Assembly (NCBI RefSeq): GCF_000022325.1
Contig: NC_012034.1
Coordinates: 1,382,501-1,446,500, forward strand
DNA from: Caldicellulosiruptor bescii DSM 6725
Lineage (GTDB): Bacteria; Bacillota; Thermoanaerobacteria; Caldicellulosiruptorales; Caldicellulosiruptoraceae
Length of the DNA: 64,000 nucleotides
Reading direction: 5' to 3'
Position 1 is the first letter of the stretch, and each line of letters starts with the position of its first letter. Both the position numbers and the translations under genes were made by a program. Of this stretch, positions 60,762 through 64,000 are shown in pieces. The notes under the pieces were generated by a model that had not been told where the DNA came from, did not search any database, and saw only the letters and a program-made list of their open reading frames with translations.

Positions 60762-61406
60762 TTGAAGATAAAAAAAGTTATTCCATATATTTTATTATTC
60801 ACAATAATGATGCTAAATATAAGCGGGTGCACAAGAAAGGATTTTACAAAAAAAGAAGATGAATACACTAAAGCTCAAAAAATAGCTGTTTCAGCATTGT
60901 CAGATGCTTTTTATATGGTTAAAAATAAGAATTTTAATGTACTTAAATATAAAAAACATGATAATTGGTATCTATTTTTATTTTATATGACTACCGATAA
61001 TTCACCCCAATATTTGTTATGTTTGGTTGAAAACAATAAAGCGTTATGGTATGCATCTGCTGGGTATCCAGCAATGAGTATGGGATTTGGAGTAAATCGA
61101 GTTAAATATAAAGGAAAAAGCATTTATTTTTGTAACTTAAATACCTCTACATGGATACCATCAACAGGCGCACGAAAGCCTACTAATTACACTAAAATGG
61201 TATTTGAATTTGAAAATGGGACAGAACTAATAGAAAATGTAAAAGGTGATAAAGGATATATTGTTATTGTAGACGGTTATAAAAAGCTAAAAGACTTAAT
61301 CTTATATAACGCAAAAGGAGAAATAGTAAATAGATACGAAGATATAGGTTATGACTGTTATGAGTGTAAGGTAGTTGGGTTTAAACATGTTAACCTCAAA
61401 GAGTAA
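60762..61406 (+). CDS. Lipoprotein of unknown function
   Basis: 214 residues, TTG start after GGGAGG. Lipoprotein signal: hydrophobic 'VIPYILLFTIMMLNI' and lipobox 'NISGC' (Cys at about 23). The mature part is beta-rich and aromatic with no known domain. It precedes a membrane protein gene by 22 bases and follows the terminator-like repeat, so it starts a separate unit. Anchored on the outer face of the membrane. Confidence 0.65.
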   Translation: MKIKKVIPYILLFTIMMLNISGCTRKDFTKKEDEYTKAQKIAVSALSDAFYMVKNKNFNVLKYKKHDNWYLFLFYMTTDNSPQYLLCLVENNKALWYASAGYPAMSMGFGVNRVKYKGKSIYFCNLNTSTWIPSTGARKPTNYTKMVFEFENGTELIENVKGDKGYIVIVDGYKKLKDLILYNAKGEIVNRYEDIGYDCYECKVVGFKHVNLKE

Positions 61407-61428
61407 TATCTCGAGGGGATGAAAAATT

Positions 61429-62119
61429 ATGAATTTAACTATTTGGAAAAAAGGTAATGTAAAAATAAAAACATTTTTATGCGTTTCTATAAGTTTAATA
61501 ATAGCAGGAATAATTTGTTTTGTTATTATAAGTCATCTAATAGGAGGTATTTCAGAAAAAGTAGGCTATGTAGAGCGTTTTGATAAAACCGAAAATGGTG
61601 ACTTTTTTGCTTTATTTTATGGCAAAATCAGGCACAGTAGTGGCAAAGAAGATTTGCTTTTCAAAGTCAAAATGAGCCGCAATAAAATAAAAGGTTTAGA
61701 TTATTTTCCTGTACGCTTATTTGCATGGGGAAAAAATCAGGTAGCTTATTGTGGTGAGGATTTGAAAGAGTTAATTTTAGTTGATTACAAAACTAAAAAA
61801 GAAGTTTATCGAAACCGAATGCCAGAGATGATAAAATATATCAGTGCTAATAAACAAACAGGTAAGTTTGTTATTGCCACTGAAAAAAGGTTGTATCTTT
61901 TGAAATCAGAGTATGTTCCAAAAAACAAAATATATACTTTAAAATATAAATGCCTACTGGCCTGTTATTGGTTTAGATGGAATATACTTTACTGATAAAG
62001 GCGGATACTTTTCAAGTCAAGAAGGGTGTTCAATATACAAGCTAATAAGCAAAAGAGTAATTCAGTTACTTAAAGTTAGAGGAAATTTGGTGAGTTATGA
62101 TACTATTCGAATATATTAG
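61429..62119 (+). pseudogene. Membrane-anchored beta-rich protein with C-terminal frameshift
   Basis: ATG 61429 after GAGGGGA. One membrane helix ('FLCVSISLIIAGIICFVII', about 16-35) precedes a beta-rich extracellular domain. The frame ends at 61995 with an unlikely Cys/Trp-rich tail. From about 61950 the next frame carries 'YWPVIGLDGIYFTDKGGYF' and runs to TAG 62117-62119, looking like the true C-terminus. A single frameshift therefore splits the gene. Unknown function; propeller-like as the protein at 55907. Confidence 0.55.
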
Positions 62120-62154
62120 AACTGACAAACAACTATTATTAGTCGCTACTATTA

Positions 62155-62781
62155 TTAATTGTTGCTTGAAAAATCGCTTATGATCCATTTGTTTTTAATT
62201 TTCTCAACCAAGAGAACCATTTTTTTAATATCACCATAAGGGTCAGCTGGATTTATGGTGTAAGAGTCTGTGAAGCAGTACACAAAATAAAAATATCCTT
62301 TTTTGTACCAAATAACGGTTTGCTTGGGGTCAGCAGGTTCTACCTTATAGTAACAGGTATAAGTATCCTGTGTAGGTTTGGGAAAGAGTATTTTTAGGAC
62401 TTTCTCAGATACAAATGAATATATATCTTTGTTTGAAGCAAGGCCAAGGATGCTTTTGCGATTGGCTTCATTTAGCACAGCTTTAATAATTTTATAATGT
62501 ACTTGTCTTTCTGCTTTTACTTTACTTATGTTGCTGTCCACAGTTGAGTTGTTTATATTCTTTTCTTCAACAACGGGTAAAACTGAGATGATATCTGCTA
62601 TAAATTTCTTTTTGTTTTTTATAATATGAATTCTCTCGGAGCTATTGTCTTCTAGCTTATGCTTATTTAAGATTGTGTCAGCCTTAATGTGAGAGATTTT
62701 TAAACTAATACTTAATAATACCAATGATCCAATGAGAATTAAAGAAAATATTACAATTGAACTGCGAAATATTTTTTGCAT
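62155..62781 (-). CDS. Membrane-anchored protein of unknown function
   Basis: 208 residues on the - strand. N-terminal membrane helix 'SSIVIFSLILIGSLVLLSISL' (about 7-27). The rest is extracellular, Lys/Ser-rich, ending in a beta-rich region 'TYTCYYKVEP' and 'YFYFVYCFTD'. AAGGGGG lies ahead of the ATG on this strand. No family recognised. It converges with the frameshifted + strand gene across a short gap. Confidence 0.6.
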   Translation of the reverse strand: MQKIFRSSIVIFSLILIGSLVLLSISLKISHIKADTILNKHKLEDNSSERIHIIKNKKKFIADIISVLPVVEEKNINNSTVDSNISKVKAERQVHYKIIKAVLNEANRKSILGLASNKDIYSFVSEKVLKILFPKPTQDTYTCYYKVEPADPKQTVIWYKKGYFYFVYCFTDSYTINPADPYGDIKKMVLLVEKIKNKWIISDFSSNN

Positions 62782-62924
62782 TTGTTTAATCCCCCTTAAT
62801 TTTACTTTGTATTAATTTTTAGAAAACTTAGTTTATAAACATTGTACCACATATGTAGATGAAATGCAATTCTAAGCAGAAAAAAAGCAAGGACATTTTA
62901 AGTGCTAATTCTTTATAACTACAA

Positions 62925-62966
62925 AAAATAAACGGGGTACTCAATTCTTACAATACCCCGTTTTTT
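62925..62966 (-). terminator. Terminator of mtnA (- strand)
   Basis: Stem AACGGGGTA/TACCCCGTT (62931-62939 and 62954-62962) with a 14-base loop. Reading leftwards from mtnA it ends in TTTATTTTTT; A and T flanks on both sides would also make it work on the + strand. Confidence 0.8.
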
Positions 62967-62972
62967 GACAGA

Positions 62973-64000
62973 CTACTTTTCTTTGAGTTTTGAAATATTC
63001 TCCTCAAATGGTGGGAAAATAACACCTTTTTCTGTAATTATAGCAGTAATGTTCTCAGCCGGTGTTACATCAAATGCAGGATTAAAAACCTTCGATTCAT
63101 CCGGAACAATCTTTTTACCATTGAAAAATCTTATCTCATCTTCGCTTCTCTCTTCAATAGGAATTTCTGAGCCTGATTTTATATTAAAATCAATGGTTGA
63201 TACTGGTGCTGCAATGTAAAAAGGAATGCCATGATGCTTTGCCAAAACAGAAAGAGAGTAAGTTCCAATCTTGTTTGCTGTATCTCCGTTTAAAGCGATT
63301 CTGTCAGCCCCTACTATAACACAATCAATTTTTCCAAGTTTCATAAGATAACCTGCCATGTTGTCACAAATAACTGTGTTGGGAATACCATCTTCAGAAA
63401 GCTCAAAAGCTGTGAGCCTTGCCCCCTGAAGATACGGCCTGGTCTCATCTACATAAACATGAATATTCTTGCCGGTAAAGTGAGCTTCACGGATGACGCC
63501 AAGTGCAGTTCCATACCCGCCTGTTGCTAAAGCTCCTGCATTGCAGTGAGTAAGGATATTTGCACCCTCTTTTATAAGTGTATTTCCATGCTCACCAATC
63601 TTTTTATTGATACTTTTGTCTTCATCTTCTATTTTCCTTGCCTCATCCAGCAGCAAACTATAAATTTGGCTTTGAGAAAGATTTTTTGCCTCTTCAAAAA
63701 TCTTTTTCATCCTCTCAAGTGCCCAGAAAAGGTTCACAGCAGTGGGTCTTGAGCTCGCAAGATAGTTTATAATCTCATAAATTTTAGTGGACTCCATGTT
63801 CTTTTCAATTATTTCCTTAAAGCCCAATACAACTCCATATGCAGCAACAATTCCAATAAGCGGTGCTCCTCTTATAATCATATCTTTTATTGCTACATAT
63901 ACATCATGATATGTGCTACAAACAAAATACTCTCTTTCAAATGGCAGCTTTCTCTGGTCGAGTACAATGAGCTTATCATTTTCAAACTCAAAGTGTTTCA
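62973..64000 (-). CDS. mtnA: Methylthioribose-1-phosphate isomerase, start at or beyond window edge
   Basis: About 342 codons visible; the frame reaches the right edge and the first codon (xTG, first base outside) is followed by 'KHFEFENDKLIVLDQRKLPF', the usual MtnA N-terminus, so only one base is probably missing. Conserved 'IRGAPLIGIVAAYG', catalytic Cys in 'THCNAGALATGGYGT' and Asp in 'GADRIALNGDTANKIGTY' are present. Isomerises 5-methylthioribose-1-phosphate in methionine salvage from methylthioadenosine, the by-product of SpeE. eIF2B-like fold; MtnA motifs are clear. Confidence 0.93.
   Translation of the reverse strand, partial: KHFEFENDKLIVLDQRKLPFEREYFVCSTYHDVYVAIKDMIIRGAPLIGIVAAYGVVLGFKEIIEKNMESTKIYEIINYLASSRPTAVNLFWALERMKKIFEEAKNLSQSQIYSLLLDEARKIEDEDKSINKKIGEHGNTLIKEGANILTHCNAGALATGGYGTALGVIREAHFTGKNIHVYVDETRPYLQGARLTAFELSEDGIPNTVICDNMAGYLMKLGKIDCVIVGADRIALNGDTANKIGTYSLSVLAKHHGIPFYIAAPVSTIDFNIKSGSEIPIEERSEDEIRFFNGKKIVPDESKVFNPAFDVTPAENITAIITEKGVIFPPFEENISKLKEK

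Noticed and set aside
1..64000. tRNA, rRNA or CRISPR repeats
   Set aside because: No regularly spaced repeats and no cloverleaf or rRNA-like GC-rich conserved sequence was found by eye in the gaps.

Overview
The window is AT-rich and reads as a thermophilic, strictly anaerobic Firmicute. Gene content and order fit Caldicellulosiruptor or a close relative: an electron-bifurcating [FeFe]-hydrogenase operon, an IspH-ribosomal S1 fusion, Spo0A/SpoIVB, a SepF-DivIVA division block and frequent TTG starts. The genus call is inference from gene content, not a database match. Almost every gene is on the + strand; only the last two are on the - strand.

Layout. 1-8.3 kb: a redox block. It holds two DRTGG-domain proteins, two GHKL ATP-binding proteins, a sensory-type [FeFe]-hydrogenase, a PHP phosphoesterase and the NADH/ferredoxin-linked hydrogenase HydC-Fd-HydB-HydA, with a Rex-like operator before hydC and a strong terminator after hydA. 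8.4-20.5 kb: cell shape and division (maf, mreBCD, mrdA, minCDE, rodA, mgsA), then a SteA/SteB-like pair with a GT2 glycosyltransferase and a MraY/WecA-like membrane transferase. 20.5-22.3 kb: speE and speB for polyamines. 22.4-26.1 kb: a biotin-dependent carboxyltransferase set with the subunit make-up of a transcarboxylase. 26.1-32.6 kb: a DUF4264 small protein, an RpiR regulator, a histidine phosphatase, HutP, aroH, cmk, plsC, ispH-rpsA, a PRC-barrel protein and a 52-aa protein. 32.7-44.9 kb: AI-2E-family permease, alaS, HIT protein, nadK-argR-recN-spoIVB-spo0A, a SpoVB/MurJ-like flippase, proC and rnhA. 44.9-54.3 kb: DUF3866 protein, NUDIX hydrolase, EndoQ-like protein, then yggS-sepF-yggT-ylmH-divIVA-ileS and a lone aroB.

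54.3-62.8 kb is the accessory region and the most interesting part. An intact BlaI-like repressor and BlaR1-like M56 membrane protease (57.3-59.3 kb) sit before a secreted Amidase_6-type cysteine hydrolase. The protease lacks a penicillin-binding domain. Its extracellular C-terminal domain is instead clearly homologous to the N-terminal domain of the neighbouring amidase. About 2.7 kb upstream lies a decayed copy of the same module: the same promoter and operators, a blaI cut down to 24 codons, no blaR1, the same type of 9-10-codon mini-ORF, and a frameshifted secreted-protein gene ending in a C39-like cysteine peptidase domain that keeps a trace of the shared domain. I read this as a duplicated regulatory module in which a protease sensor and a secreted hydrolase share a domain. 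Its ligand and target are unknown. A beta-propeller-like secreted protein, a lipoprotein, a frameshifted membrane protein and an anchored - strand protein fill the rest. The window ends inside mtnA on the - strand.
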